Shown: positions 1-13,908, counted from the stretch's first letter. The stretch: DNA of 64,000 nt from Euwallacea fornicatus (GCF_040115645.1 NC_089551.1:744001-808000), one strand, 5' to 3'. Notes: a model not told the origin generated them from the sequence alone. Numbers and translations: made by a program.

Positions 1-819
1 TGTACGTGTTCGATTGTTTTCCTGCGATTTGCACCCGATCGAAATCGGAGCCCCGGAAAGTCGCGACGCAGCGGGAGGAGGGCCCGTCTACCCTCACGAC
101 AACGGTTCCCGAGCAAAAACCCGATTTGACCCGGTGCAATCGACATTTCCCACCGCCGCGTGCGGGTCTCCCGCGCGCCTGCCCCGCTTAGGCAACCAGA
201 TAAACGGCGTTTCCCGTCCGAAGTCCCGGAGCGAAGTCTCTCACCTTTCCGCGGACGATAATATCGATCCTTCGGCGCCACTGTAGGTACAATTAGTATT
301 CATATCTTCACTTCGGTAATTAAACACGTATACTTTAATCGTGCTTTAACCCACATTAACCCCAACTAAGACCGGACCATTAGGTTTGCCATTATTTGGC
401 ATCGTTTCTATTAAATTTCGCCACCGAAATTTCGTCCTCCAAGTTCGGGAGCGCGCGTTATTATCATTAGAATTTGTTGCTACACGTCGGGAACATAAAG
501 AGTTAATTAACTGCGAAGAAATATCGCGTGTTGAATGGAAACGATGACGATTATCGCCACACTCGATTCCCATGTTTCAATTAATGGAGAGCGGGTAATT
601 ATGCCTGTGGGCAGGTGTCTTAACGAGGGATGGAAATGGAAATGAAGTCGGCGCGCTCGGTCGAAATCTCACGTTCGCAAACGAAACAACGCGAACGCAA
701 TCGGGCCTTATCGAGGGAAAAAATAAAAAAAAAATGATTATTTTCGTAAGATCGACGAGAAGCGATAAGGGCCACTCATCGAGAGCGTTAGATAACGGCC
801 GGGCAACTGCTAGACAGGC

Positions 820-841
820 CCGCGCGCGCGCGCGCGCGCGC
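820..841. repeat. (CG)n microsatellite
   Basis: An uninterrupted run of alternating C and G about 22 bases long. Alternating CG tracts can adopt Z-DNA and are rare in methylated genomes. Nothing around it suggests a function. Confidence 0.9.
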
Positions 842-3360
842 TTGTGCGTTCAGAGGGCAACGAAAAATCGGGCAACACGTGCAGTTTTCGAATTTGTTGA
901 ACTGATGAGCAGTAATAAACAGCAATTTCTCGAATGTTTTCGATTTCGTATCGAGTGCTCAAATGCGTCCGAATGTTGGTTTAATGAAACGCGAATAATA
1001 ACTATGAATAATTTGTTTTCTAATGGAAAATCTATTAGTTATATCAATACCGCGGGAGCGATACTATAATGCGGGAGTTATTTCAACATTTCCCATTTCC
1101 CACGGGTCCACATGGAGATTTGCAATTAGCGGGACAGTCGCTAATGAGGCGGGACGAAAGCCGTTTTCGGCCTCGTTCGCGTCGGACCGCTGCAACGCGG
1201 CCTTCTCACCCCGGCCGTCCCGTATGCTCAGTTGCTCATTAGTCTTAATTGACCTCTCGAACTCTTCCTCTACCGATTTCCTGAGTTCATTACGCTCTCA
1301 GACAATAAGACAACTTAAACTGCCCCTTACCTGGAATGAGGCGATACCCCTTCGTCTGAGGCCCGACATGATCGGTCCTCCGGAGGTCTATCGTTCCTGA
1401 AATTTAATAAAGGCAGGTAAGCTCGATGTTCCCTTTTGATTCTTCATTAAATTACATTGTTCGGAAAACAATGTTTTCTCTAATTACGTCGTTTCCCCTC
1501 CTGCCGGTTCCCTAGTCCCCCCCCCCCCCTCCCCCTCCCGACCCCCTTTTTAGTGATTCCAGCAATTTCCGTCCCGTCGTACGCGCCAGCAATAATGGCC
1601 CGTTAAGTTTCCCGTAATAGCGAACGTTATCGGTTAAATTTCTTCCGATATGTAATTCTTTCGAATATTCGGCCCCGGCGATCCCTCGTGCTGACTGCGG
1701 CCCGGCAGGGGCGACGAGGAAGACGGTTCGGTTGGGCGGTAGCGCCCTCCGAGCCGACGTGCGAGCCATACGGGGGCGGCGTCATCGAACCGATTTGTTT
1801 TTGCAATTTCTGAATTAAAACCGAATGTACGCGCATTTTACTAGGGATCTAAGAATAAAAGCGCTGTGGGCGACCACATTACAATAAGAAGCAAAACAAA
1901 CCTTGACACTCGCCTTGACATCCACGGAAGATAGTAAACATTTTGCGTCAATGTACACGGGATTAGCGAGGCTTTTCGCCTGAATTTCCTGCAGATTCCA
2001 GGTACAGTTTAAGTTTCCAAATAAACTCAAATATTCGCTTAACTTCAAAGTTCCCAGTTTATCAAATACTTTACGACATTCTTTGGAAGTTGCATCCCGG
2101 GCGATTAGCAGTAATTTCGACGACTTTCATGGGAGTTTAATGCAGTTTTTGAGCTTTACTTGAGGGATGAGAGAATGCTAATCAAAAAGTTTTCTGATAG
2201 AAGCGAAAATAGATGCAGCGAAACGGAGCGACGAGCGGTACCGCTCCGACAAGACCGTGAGTTGTGCACGCTCGGGAAACTTTTAAATTTGGGATGCGCC
2301 ACTGGCTCTTCAGCGCCCGAACGGGCGACGTTGTCGGTTGGAAAATTAAGTCAGAGTCGCCTCGTTTAGTTCGGGAGCGACGCCGCTCGGTGGGGTCGGG
2401 CGGGAAAGCCCTCGACCATCCCTATAAAAATTAGTCGTTCGCTCCCGGGGAATCCCCATCGGGTGTTGGTCAATGCCGGGTCAATTCCGAGGGAAGTCCG
2501 AGAAGTCGTAAAATTCAGCAAAATTAAACCTCAGTCAGAGCGCGAAGATGAATTTCGAAACGTTCCTCAAAATCCCGACTATTTCGCTCTTCGCCGCCGA
2601 TTTGGAATTTCCTCCCACTGCGGGACACGCGCACGCCGCCAACGGCGATTCGCCACTGTACGAGGAGCGTTCGATAAGTTCCGATTGGTGCGGTATTTTT
2701 ACAAAGAAAAAAAACAGCGCCACCTCGAAGGGGACATTGGGCATCACGCGCGTCTCGCGTGTTTTTTCCAACATTTCCCAAAATTGAAGTCTTCGTCTAT
2801 TATGATATTTCTGGCAAACGAAACTTGCCATCCGGATTCCGGGAAAGTTTTCTTACGGCGTAAACTAAATTAGGCGTCAATCCAACGTAAATAAGGAATC
2901 TAATTTAGTGGGGGAAAATGGAATTAAAGCTTGAGGCGAAAAGCGAGACCAGGGAGTATTTTTAAGGAACAGTGAGCTCGGTTTGGAGGCCCAGATTGAA
3001 GTTTGATGAAGCGGGATAATTAGTTTAAATCGGAGATTTAATCGTTTTAGTTACCTGCCTAAAACTAAATCAACGGCAGCTTCGCCGCTGGTATAAAGTG
3101 GGAGGAAATTTATAGGTTGAGGGGAAAATGTGAGTATTTTCGGAACATCTGGAAGATCCAAAAACGTTTTCCTTTTCCAATGAATTATTTATTAAGTTCA
3201 TGTTTTCCGATTCAAAGGGGAGTTGCCAAAGGAAACAAGACGCTGCGAATCTAATTTTAAACGAATATCACCTCTTGGAAGTGGCACATTTCACACTGGA
3301 ATATTTTCTTTATGGCAACGTAAAATGCCTCGCCATTTCCTCCCTGACTGATGTTTATAC

Positions 3361-3609
3361 ATGGTCATCCTCGGTGAACTGCCGGCGATGGATCCAGATG
3401 GAAAGTTGCTGGCTGTTTTCTCAGACAAGATTGATTACGAGCAAACATCAACGATTGTTCACCTTCAACTCAGATACTTTCTGGAAACGTATTGTTCCAC
3501 ACCAAAGGGCAATTTCGAGCAATGTCTGGAGGTGCGGTTTCCCGGCACGAATGTTGCATCCGCCCCTATCATGGGTTCATCTTTCATGAAAGTATCTCTT
3601 CGACTATAA
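3361..3609 (+). CDS. Orphan 82-residue open frame, hypothetical
   Basis: An ATG-started frame of 82 codons ending TAA. Unlike its neighbours, the translation has balanced composition, with acidic, aromatic and hydrophobic residues spread as in a folded protein and few arginine runs. I do not recognise it, it has no signal peptide or membrane segment, and an in-frame stop lies just before the ATG. No clear splice partner is visible. It may be a chance frame, a relic of a mobile element, or a small lineage-specific gene. Confidence 0.15.
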   Translation: MVILGELPAMDPDGKLLAVFSDKIDYEQTSTIVHLQLRYFLETYCSTPKGNFEQCLEVRFPGTNVASAPIMGSSFMKVSLRL

Positions 3610-6600
3610 ATAATGCGATTTGAGCCCAAGATTGTTTGGAACTGGGAACTCTATTCAACGGGAATTATGCTGCTTTTGAATCGTCGCATATAGTATCCGC
3701 GATGTGATCATACTTGCAAATACGCTTAGAGCCGCGCAGAGGGCGATTTCCAACTATTTTAGTGACTTTTCCGAGTTTTCGGTGGGGAAATCCTGCGTGG
3801 CCCGCGCGACATTACCGTCACCTGACCGTGACAGTTTTACATCCCGAACTGGCGGAGACGCGGGCAGCGCGAAAACTCCCCCCGATGGCGCTGGTGACGT
3901 TCGACGCGCGGCGGAAATTCCGGAAGGACGCTGGTAATCAAGTTATGAACTTCGCGACATATTTCCTTTGTAGTGCAGCGGAAAAACGTCACTTTTTTTC
4001 CTTGTAAATTTTCCTCTCTATCTTACCGGCAATGTTAGAGCATTCGAAATAGCGAAATTCCCAAATAGCAGTCCCCGAACAGATGGTGCCACACTTAATG
4101 TTATATGAGTCACGGATGGCGTTTATCTGCCCGCGGACGTTGCCACGGAGTTTTGTCGGAAAAATGGGAAAAATATGCAAAATTTGCCGGGATCCGGAAC
4201 TGGGATCTGCAATTCTCGCTAAGTTTCTGGAACTTATTTTTCGCGAATAGGCGAGGAGAGCAGGTGGCAACGCGGCGCCTTCAACACTGCACGCAACGGC
4301 GCTCCGAGGTGAACCTTTTGAAAAATCTGACAGTCGAACGTGGCTGTCGAAACGTGGCCGAGTCGGAGATCGCGTCCAGACGGACCGTGCGCGTCACGGC
4401 GTTCGTTACTGGACGAGTTTTGCCGCCGTTTTTGGGAACGTTTGCCGCCACTTCCCGGAAATTTCCAGTCACCTCAGAGGAACGACTCCGTCGTGCGTTC
4501 CGGGGGAATCCCGGAGGGTCCCCGTTTCACCCGAATTCCCCCCGGGGGCTCCGAGAACGGCCCCATCTGCACCAATGCCCACGGCTCTGCGCCCGCCGAA
4601 AACTTGCGGGGCCCGAATTTTTCCACCCATTAAAAGCCTCGAACATTACCGAATGGCGGATGTAAATTCCGGGCCGAATCGGCAACCGCACAGTGAATTT
4701 TCAATTTTCTTTCGCAATTTCACACGCACGGAGGGGAGCGGTAGGACGGTTAATAGGGCGTTTAATTAATGTTTCAGAACTCCAATTAAATGCTAATTGG
4801 GTTATTCCGGCTGCAAAATCCCTTCGCATAATATGTCCGCTGAAATAAATTTAATTCGAATGTCTCAAGTTGGAAATTCGGGCGGTAAAACGGCAACGCG
4901 GCGCCACTGTCTCCATCCGACAATCAGCCATCACAGTACGATCAACGTTGCCACGTGCTCGCAGTTGTTGCAGGAATCGGGGCGAGCTATTCAATTAGGA
5001 CGTTTGATTGCATGGGGTTTAGACGCGACCTCAGCATCATTTAGAAGCCTCCCAAGCCTCCTCGGGGAAATAATGGGGATGTTCAAGTTAGACAGCGAAA
5101 GTTTATGTTATGGTTAAGTGCATAAGTGCATTTGGACTTCGGAAAGTTCGGCCACTCCGGTGTATTGCACGGATTGTTGATGCTTTCCGAGCAGATTACA
5201 CGTTGTAATAATGGACCGGGGCGCGCCCGATTTTGCAAAGAAATAAACACGGATAAAAAGCTCAAATTGTCAGTTTTTCAAAAGCAATTTGCGTCAATTT
5301 AACTTTACGAGGACCGAATTAAGGCACCAGAAGTGGAAAGTTAATAGGCGAGATGGAAATAATTAATCTCGAGTCTTGTTCCAGCTGGGAGATAATTCAT
5401 GATTTTAATGTTTATAATGTGCATTTAATTAAATTCCCCTGGCCCGCCCCTGCATCCCGCCCTTCGGGAACAAAAGAACGGCGCCACGTTGCCATTTATT
5501 GAATGGATTGATTGTACTACGACTTCGGCTTTTGTACGGACGGTAATTAACCGTGGGTTTCGATAATTTAATTAAAGTGCTGAAGTAATTAATAACCGCA
5601 GAAGTGCCCGAAGCGTAACTGAGTTTGTGACAGTGAGGAATTATGCCCGAAAGTACGAAATACTTCTACGCATGACTGCGCATTATTACATCGAATCTCG
5701 TTGATTTTAATTTCGCGAATTACAGGGCGATGCAACTTCGGCAGCGAGTCGCAAGGGCCTTGGACGGGCGAAGGTTCGGCTGCGAACTTCCAGTTCCTGG
5801 GCGCGGCTAACCTGGGAATTAACCCTTCGCCAGAAACTCTTAATTAAATACGAGAACTTCCCGTGTCGGGGCGAGGTAACAAATCTCACTTAGAACGGAA
5901 CCAAATGGCCGAGTTTACGTAGTTTTGAACTCGCGCGGGGAAAAATGGCGAACGCCCTGTATCGGGGGGGTAATTAATGCAACTTCATAACTACGGGAAA
6001 TGTTTTGCTTTGTCTCTTTCTCTGGGAAATCTTGACCTAATTACGAGTGGAAGCCTGGAAAGTGCTCTGGTTTATCATTTTTTGCGACACAAAGAGGGAT
6101 TTTTCAGGCGACGTTACTTCCAGGAGAGATTTCGTGGAGTTTCTGCGACTGGTATGTTTATGACGAGAGTACGCGAAAGGGACATTTCCGAGCACTTAGA
6201 AAATCGGTTCGGCACACTTTAAGCTTTTCAACGCAATTAGATGCAATTTCCCCTCGATGGGTTTTCGAGATATTCGTTGGATGCCAGGCAGTGGCGTGGC
6301 GCGACCCGCGTCAAGGGACGCGCGCCCGAGAAAAAAATCGACCCTTTGAGGTCCCGCGCCGACGGGTGTCCGCTCCGTTTGGACACAAGGACTACATGTG
6401 TACACGTCGGAGATTTAGCAGTTGTCAAGTGTAACATCAAGAGCTGACAACGAGACGGGGCCATCTTCAGGGCGAAGAACGAGGTCCCTACCACCGGGGG
6501 CGCAACGGGGAGTTCGCGTGTGCGAGTTTTCCACGGGAAACTGCGACTAGCGGGTGCCTCGTCCCTCGGACTTGGAGGACTCGCGAGATTCGGAAAAGGT

Positions 6601-7542
6601 CGAGACCAAGAAGGGACGGGCGGAGGAGATTCGGAAGGGACGAGAAGCGCCCCGTTGTGGCGGATTCGTTCGTTTTGCCCTTTCAATTTTTTTGCCATTA
6701 AAAGGAAACGAACACCTCATATCCTCGTGGAAAATCTCCCTGATGATGATCCGACGTGCGTAAAATAACTTCCCCCCCACCAAGGCCCAAGACAGTGGCT
6801 CACCGGCGGCCCCGACGCCGACGATATTACTTTACGGCAATATTTCCCCCAATTGGAGAATTATTCTTGAAAATACTCAGCTTGAAGGTTGCATGCTCCA
6901 CGCCAGTTATTTCCCACTGAAAGTCAGATCCGTCCGTCACTTTATAATAGAAAATTTTCCAGTCGGCTCCCTCTGATAGAAGCCAGGGGCGTATTATAGG
7001 GGCGGGAGCACCGACAATCGCACGTTAATTCTCTTGCAGCCACAGTGAATAGACGCCCAACATGTCGGTTTAAAGTATGTGAAGTTCCATTAAGTTTCCC
7101 TAAGCAACTTCGCCAGAATGGGATAACACGCGTACTTTACATGAAAATTCTTGCATTACAGCGTGTAAACACGCAACAAAAGTAGCTGGGAAATTTGAAA
7201 TATCCGCATTTTCCCTCGCATTTTCATTGGAGGAATTGAGTATTAAATTTTAATGTAATACACCGCCCAAGTCGCGGTTTATTTCAGAAAGTCGTTCGTG
7301 TATTCGATTCGACAAAAGCACTCCGAAAAGCATAATTCCACAATAACTTTCGAAATGAGGAAATCCGCATTTTCCCTCTCATCCAATCGACTTTCCTCTT
7401 GTATTCACTCAATTATGCTTAGCCCACTTTCCGAACAATTCGAGTTCGATTTTCTTGACACCAATTTGCATTTAATGATGAAATGCTTAGGGGAAGGGAA
7501 GAAGTGATATCGACTGCCCTTTTTCCACCGGTAATTGATAGA

Positions 7543-7544
<2 letters not shown>

Positions 7545-7583
<39 letters not shown>
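7545..7583. repeat. (TG)n microsatellite
   Basis: An uninterrupted TG/GT run of about 39 bases followed by a short CG-rich tail. It sits immediately left of the repeat-monomer region that begins near 7.69 kb. Confidence 0.95.
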
Positions 7584-7588
<5 letters not shown>

Positions 7589-7689
7589 GGGGATTCCCCT
7601 GAGAGACCGGTGCCGGCCTTAGAGGGGGACGAGATCGGGCGGCGGACCCGCTCAGGCCGGTCCTGCTCGCTTGAGACGAAATAATGCAG

Positions 7690-9200
7690 AGAGGAGTCGC
7701 TGAGTATTCCGAACTCCGTAGAAATAAATCTTTAGTAGAAACCTCTCACGTTTGGTTCGCATAAAAAATGGCGGATCCGAGGGAATCTCGCAGAAGCGAG
7801 CGGAAAAGTGGCACTTCCCCAATTCGAGGTTGAAACTGGAACACTTCCGATGGAACACCCAGTGCATCAGGCCCGGCGATTGCTACGTACGTCGATCTCT
7901 TCGCTTGGAAATGGATCGTCTCCCATTCGGAGGCCGTTGCTCTTCAAGCGAACCACCCTGTGCATTCTAACAATCTCTTTCGATTTACGAGATATTACAC
8001 ATTGGCAATTTTAGCTTGGAAACGAAATCGTTCCCATTCGGAGATCGGGAACTTGATTTTTTTTTAAACCCCGTGTATTATTGTCTTTTTCGACTGCCCT
8101 GCTGCGGGGGAGCGTTTGACCAATGGCTATGGCGATCTCCTTCAGTCTTCGAGATATTCCACTCTCCATAAAAATGAGAGAAGGAGCAGCTTGAAAATGC
8201 ATTTATCGTCCCCATTCGGAGGCAGGAAATTTGTTTGTCTTCGACAAACGGCCCCACGTATTGTTGTTCTTCTGGCGTTTTCCTACACAGGGTGTGGCGA
8301 ACCCGATGGGCCATCCTTGCCGTCTCTTAAAAGGCGAGGGTTACAGGGTCGGTTAAGTTAGAAAAACTGTGCCAAACTCGATACTCTCGTAGGAACTGAA
8401 CACGACGTTGCCGAACTATTTTTGGTTTCCGAGTCATCACGGATAAATTTTCGAATTTAATTTTCTAAATGAATCGAAAACTAAAGGTTTTTCAGTAAAA
8501 CGTTTAAGAGGATAAGTTCGTAGTTTTCCTGTGTCGACAAACCGGTAAATTTCAAAACTTCAAATATCGCTTAGTTTTCGAGATAATGACGGCGTCTTGA
8601 GGTTTTCAAATGCGGACCTGTACTTTCTTGGCGACTTTCAAGAGTCCTCAGTAGCCCCTCTGCCCCGACGCGTCACAAGATAGAATTTTGCGACGTTTTG
8701 GTCCAAAAGAAGGATTCTGCATTTTTCCCTGAACAAGCCAGGCCGGTCCTGGAGTTCTAAGCGAAAAGTGCAATTGTTCGCACGTGTTACGTTAATGATC
8801 GATCAAGATTTATAAATTTTTCGGCGGTATCAAAAGCAACAATTCAACTTTTAATTCAAAAATAAACTGAACGTCCTTTGAAGAGCAAATAGACGGCACG
8901 TTAGATTCGGAACACCCCGTAGAAGCGCAACTTATCAGTGCACAGTCCGAAAGCAACCTCCTTCGGGTTCCGAGATACTCTAGTGCCAATGGAGGTGAGG
9001 CACGTGAGGAGACCACCCTGGCGGTCGGAGCCTGCAGCTCGGCTTTTTGGCACGTTCAAACGGGCGACCCTGTATGTTATTACGCGTTTCGATTATCTCA
9101 CGATAGAAGGACAATTTGCCCAGTGCAGTTCGCGTCGGTTTTTGAGATATTACCTGATAATGGAAAATGTTTCCATTGATCTCATTCAATGTGAATAATT
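7690..9200. repeat. Diverged interspersed/tandem repeat monomers (block A)
   Basis: A set of motifs recurs in the same order at irregular intervals of roughly 100-200 bases: a CCCATTCGGAG core (near 7,921, 8,034 and 8,210), an ACCCTGTA or ACCCCGTA core (near 7,953, 8,911 and 9,066), and a CGAGATATT core (near 7,988, 8,150, 8,970 and 9,140). The copies are strongly diverged. Part of the block (8,321-8,490) is repeated at 25,700-25,868. This looks like decayed mobile-element sequence rather than a satellite, and no coding capacity is evident. Confidence 0.55.
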
Positions 9201-12200
9201 CGGTTAATCGTCAATTATAAATCTGCGTGCGGTCTCGTTCACTCTCCAGGTTTTCCCTGCGAAACTCTCCCATTCGCGTCAGTTATTTTCCGAGATTTCC
9301 ACGACTCGAAAGCGGGAGAGATTCTTCGTGCAACAATTATCCATAAATTAAACTAATGAAACTTCTTTGGGGACACTTCGCGGGACGACCTCTCCATTTG
9401 TAATTAGCGTCCTGCCGACGAAAATGAAAGTGCGAATGCCGGAAGGAAAAAGGTTTTCGAGTAATTCTCGGCGAGATTACGTCAGAGAGGGTCACCGCAG
9501 CTACGACCAGTGGGCAGCGGCGACTCTCCTTACTCACGCGAGTAAGCGTAATTCATTTCTCCTCGTGCTCGCGCGAGCCAAATAACGCCCATCGATTTCC
9601 CCGTCTCAAAGGGCCAATTTTCCCTCATAATTTTCCAGGGTTTGAGCCTCGTATCGATGAGCTTCTCCGAGGATCAGGGACAAGTTAATGATGGTTTTCG
9701 TTTTTCCATTTCCCAGTAATCCCGGACATCTACGCCCGGCTAACTCGGAATTGACTGATTAAATGCCGAACAAATCTGCGGTCATTTGCGGTTCGCCAGA
9801 GTTAGACTGCTTAAATGAAATGGGGCCCGTCAGCGGGGTCCACGTCGGGGCGAAGGAGATCGGTTTTTCTCCCCGGAGATAAACGACCCTTTAATTGCCA
9901 GTTTTTGGCCAAGTTGCGGGACACGCGAGGCTAAAAACCGGCCGAAAATAATGTCCCGTGCTTGCCTCCCTCTCTGTCCCGGCAAATAAACCGAGCGTGG
10001 GCACTTCTAACCGGGAAGAGAAGGACTTGAAAATAATTTAATGCCCGAAGGTCGAACCTCCGACGTGAAATACATTACACAGGTCTCTTCAGAGAATAAC
10101 AGTGCTTTTAAGGGCGAAAAACTTTCGGGCCCTGCTTTATAACTTTGTCGCGCTGCGAACGGAAAAATCCTTTGTGAGTCTCACGACAAGGATTTTTCTT
10201 CGCGGAGTTATAAGTTTTCCGTCGCAGTGTCCACCCTGAATGAAATATGGACGCTTCAGGAATGTGTTAAAGTTTCATTGCAGACGCCTCCGCGTACGTG
10301 ACCGAACGGCCGAGAAGAAAACTTTCTGGATACGAGGGAGAATCCGGTAAAGTCACGTAGAAGGGGCCATCAGTGTCAATTATTAAAGAAAGTCTGTTTC
10401 TGAGCACACATCACACGTCGTGTCGCCCGTTTATTCTTTTAAAATTCGAGATCAACAGCTCTAAAAGGGAATTTTGGATGTGCGACTTTAGATTGTGTGT
10501 CGAACACGAGAAGAAGGGCGAAGGGTGAAAAGTACAAACCCTAATCATCGCGCCCTCGGATCGTACACAGCAACTCGTGCTCCCGCCGAGTAGGCCCGTT
10601 CACCTGTCGCCTCCGTCGGTTTTCGAGATATTCGCGGGTAAACGGAATCTGCCCCGGAATGAAAATTCGGTCTTGCGGCATTCCGACGCCGGAAACTCGA
10701 ACTTTTCCCCCTGCAAATGATCGCCCCCCGGCGCCCCCCAGGACGTTAAGTCGCAGCAGCGCTTGGCGCGGGGGACGTTGTCGGTCGACGCCCGGAAAAC
10801 TCCTCGAAGGGCCACGTCGTTCGGCCGGTCCTCGCGAGGACCCACGAAAAGTGAATAGATCGGTGAACCCCCGGGACTTCATGCAAATAAAGCCGTCGAC
10901 GCGTTTGAGGGCTGTCGCGTTGACCGGCACCGGGGAGCCGGCCGCGAGAGGCCGAGAGGGGCCTCGTTAATGGGCGGAATTTTTGTCACGACGAGGGGCT
11001 GGGGCCGCGTTTCTTCGAACTGTGTCCAGGCTCCATTCCGGGGAATTTGCGAGCGAAAAAAGTTTCAATAAAACATCGGAGAGTTCGCTGCTTTCGACAC
11101 GGAATGATTAATGGCGACGCAGGTGGACGTTAATGGCGGCACGCAAGCCGGGAATTGTGCGAGCAGTCATTTGTGGTATTCTGTGAAGTCGCAAAGATAA
11201 ACCTCCGGCCGGATGATTGATGAAAACTGCACGATGTATGAGCTTATTGACCCCCCCTCCCCTACCCCCTTGCCCCCCTTGCCCCCCCAAACCTTGCCGC
11301 CAACCACCGGGTCCCCCCTTCCGCCCGCCAAACTGCCGCTTTCATGTCGCGAAACATGCAGTTTTCGCGCTTTTCACGCGGCTTCGGCCGAAAAGTTTTC
11401 CCCTGTTCCGGAGCTAAGAGCGAGGATTCCCCGGCGAAGGGTATTAGGAAGATCGATACCCCTAATCGGCGCTTTTCCGAGTCTTTTAAGTTTTCAGCGG
11501 CCAATCTCCTCTCGGCTCCCATCCGGCGGACTACTTAAACGGAAGGCGCCGGATTAAAATGGGCCCCACTTATGTGATTCGCAGGCCTAATCTGCGGAGG
11601 TTCATGCGCGGCGCAATAAAAGAGATCGTTTACCGTAAAACCAAGGTAAAACCCATATCATCACAACATCGAAACGGTGATGGAGGATAACGAAATCATC
11701 AATTAATTAAGGCGAAGAAGAACTGGTTGGCGCGGAAGACTGGTGGCGCCAACCAGCGAAGGCCCATTCGCAGGATTGCGGGAGAGACGACCGTTCCACC
11801 TGCAGAGATCGAGGGCAAATTTGCATGTTTCCCCTCGAAACTGCCTCAATTTTCCTCTTAGGGACTGACCGCGACCCTCCCCCTATTTCCCGGACACCCT
11901 TGATTCGAATCCGGTTTTTCACGTGTTAGATCGGGACGGGGACGCGTCCAAAGGAAGTAGGAGCGATTTTCAATTGACAATAATTATCCGGCGACCAAGA
12001 GACGAGGCGGCAGGCCAACGACTGACCATCAACACCACCCAGACTACCTTGAGACATTCTTATGTTTTCTTATTTGCGGGTGATGCACGGTACTTCATGG
12101 CACTGCATAAAAATATCAGTTCTCTTACCAATTCATCTGTATTACGTAGGTTCGACTAAATATGGCGTGACCGTGTGGCGCGTCTGGTGCGGCGCCCCAT

Positions 12201-12600
12201 TGTTCGGGCCTGCATCGGTGAAAAAAAATTTGCATTATTGTCGCCTGTAATTAACGTAATATCTCGAAAATCGAGGGAGATTGATATTGGACTTTACACT
12301 GATGGATTGTGACACCGCAATAGGACACGTGCTGTGTATCGCATATTGGCCGAAAAATTGCGGTCGCTTTCATCAACTGGCCCCTCTGAAACGTGGGGGC
12401 AATTTGATAACGTTCGCCATTTTTGCGTGCGAACGGTCAAATATTCATGGGGTGAATTGGAAATGTCGCCGACGCTGGCGAGGCCCGGACATGGGCGGAC
12501 GGAGGGCGCATTCGCCATATCGTCAAGAAAACTTATCAGTAAACTGAGTTGGTGTGAGACTGACGTGGGGGGAACATGGCGACAGAGTGTTCGTCTAGAG
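9200..12600. other. Gene-free stretch, nothing specific
   Basis: No exon or RNA gene could be supported. Isolated CGAGATATT-type cores (near 10,627) and a C-rich low-complexity patch (11,250-11,325) are present, but there is no ordered repeat block and no protein I recognise. Confidence 0.45.
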
Positions 12601-12619
12601 CGACTAAAAAGTTAACAAT

Positions 12620-12870
12620 ACAGGGTGTTAGTGAAACAAATTTAACCGACGATTAGGAACGTCATACCGAACAAAAAAGTTGCTTTTAACGGGGGTCGCA
12701 GACGGAACCGTTCCGCGGAAAGCCCAGAAGGCGTTTTGTGAGAATTGGCAACGTGGCGTCGTGTTGATATCACTTTGATACCTCCTAAGTAGCCGCACAA
12801 ACCAGATACGGTGCATTTACACGGGTTCTTTGGGTCCGATATGGTTGATGGTTTAAATGTAAACATTATG
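12620..12870. repeat. Fragment beginning with an ACAGGGTG terminus
   Basis: The fragment starts with ACAGGGTGTT at about 12,622, the same terminal motif as the foldback elements, but I see no matching inverted partner nearby. It is probably a truncated mobile element. A (TATT)n tract follows at about 12,880-12,898. Confidence 0.4.
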
Positions 12871-13064
12871 CGATTCTTATTTATTTATTTATTTATTTTG
12901 AAGAGAGCCGCTGCTTACATTTAAGTTACTGCGGTCATCTCTAATCAGCACAACGTGTTACGTTACACACTTTACACCACTCACGTCACAATCGAACAAA
13001 CAAATTTGTTATTGTTTTTACTACATTAAACGTTCGACGTGTCCGCCATTTGAGCCCGTGCGTG

Positions 13065-13824
13065 CACGGGGTGTTGGGATTTGGAGCGTTTCGACGGGAT
13101 AATCCCATTTCCCGGCTAGATAGAGAAACGCCAACGTATACGTCAAGAGCCCGATTTTTGAGAGAATGTTAATGGCAAAAACCGTATTTCGATACGTTTA
13201 CAGTCCTCGGCGCTAGAGGGCGCTTTTCAAATTTCGGCGATTTTCAAAATTCCTCATAACCTTTTTGTTTGGGACAATATCGAAGTGAAACGAAAACACT
13301 GTTTCGATGTGGTTCCAGTGGCGCGCTAAGTTTTTTTGCCACAGCGTGCGGTTTCGTCGAGAACCGACATAACTTTTCAATTTTGAACGACAATCAGTCG
13401 GCCGCGACCTCAAAAAAAGGTCCGTTTTAGGCCATTTTCCACTACGCAAGCACGTCTGCAGTTATTTTCGAAAATAACCCACTGACTTTCATTTGAAATA
13501 AAAAAGTAATGTCGGTTTTTGACAGAACGGTACGCTGTAGCGAAAAACTGAGCACGCCCCTGGATTCACATCGAAAAAGCCCCCTGAGAATGTTTTTGTT
13601 TCGCTTCAATATTGTCTTGAACAAAAAAGTTATGAGGAATTTTGGAAACGGCCGAAATTCGAAGAGCGCCCTCTAGCGCCGTGGGCGGTAAACATATTGA
13701 AATACGATTTTCGCCACTAATATTCTCTCGAAATTCGAGCTCTTGACATGTATGCTAGTTTTACCCTATCTAGCCGGGAAATGGCGTTATCCTGTCGAAA
13801 CACTCCAATTCCGAACATCCTGTA
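13065..13824. mobile_element. Foldback (long inverted repeat) element 1
   Basis: The left part (about 13,065-13,400) reads, with scattered mismatches, as the reverse complement of the right part (about 13,490-13,824). Matching landmarks include the GGCGCTAGAGGGCGCT block (13,209 and 13,665), the CATTTCCCGGCTAGATAG block (13,108 and 13,770) and the CCGACAT segment. The termini are CACGGGGTGTT and, reversed, TACAGGATGTT. A small palindrome GTTATTTTCGAAAATAAC lies at the centre. There is no coding sequence, so it is a non-autonomous palindromic element of about 760 bp. Confidence 0.8.
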
Positions 13825-13908
13825 CAACACCGTTTTAACCAATTTTTTCCGTACACGATCAAAAATTCCCGGCATAATCCTAATGTGATCAGCGGCAGCG
13901 AAAATACG

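Larger units (their letters stand above)
1..7500. other. Gene-free, CpG-rich non-coding stretch
   Basis: I find no exon series, no recognised protein and no RNA gene here. Open frames in both strands overlap one another and have arginine/serine-rich, composition-driven translations. The DNA has many TAATTA-type AT cores set in CpG-rich sequence, which fits intergenic DNA or a very long intron of a gene lying outside the window. One frame at 3,361-3,609 looks more protein-like and is listed separately. Confidence 0.5.

Noticed and set aside
4105..4665. 186-codon plus-strand frame
   Set aside because: Arg-rich with overlapping frames on both strands and no similarity to a known family.
7545..7583. 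CRISPR-like or satellite array
   Set aside because: The regular repeat is only a TG dinucleotide microsatellite, and the genome is clearly eukaryotic.
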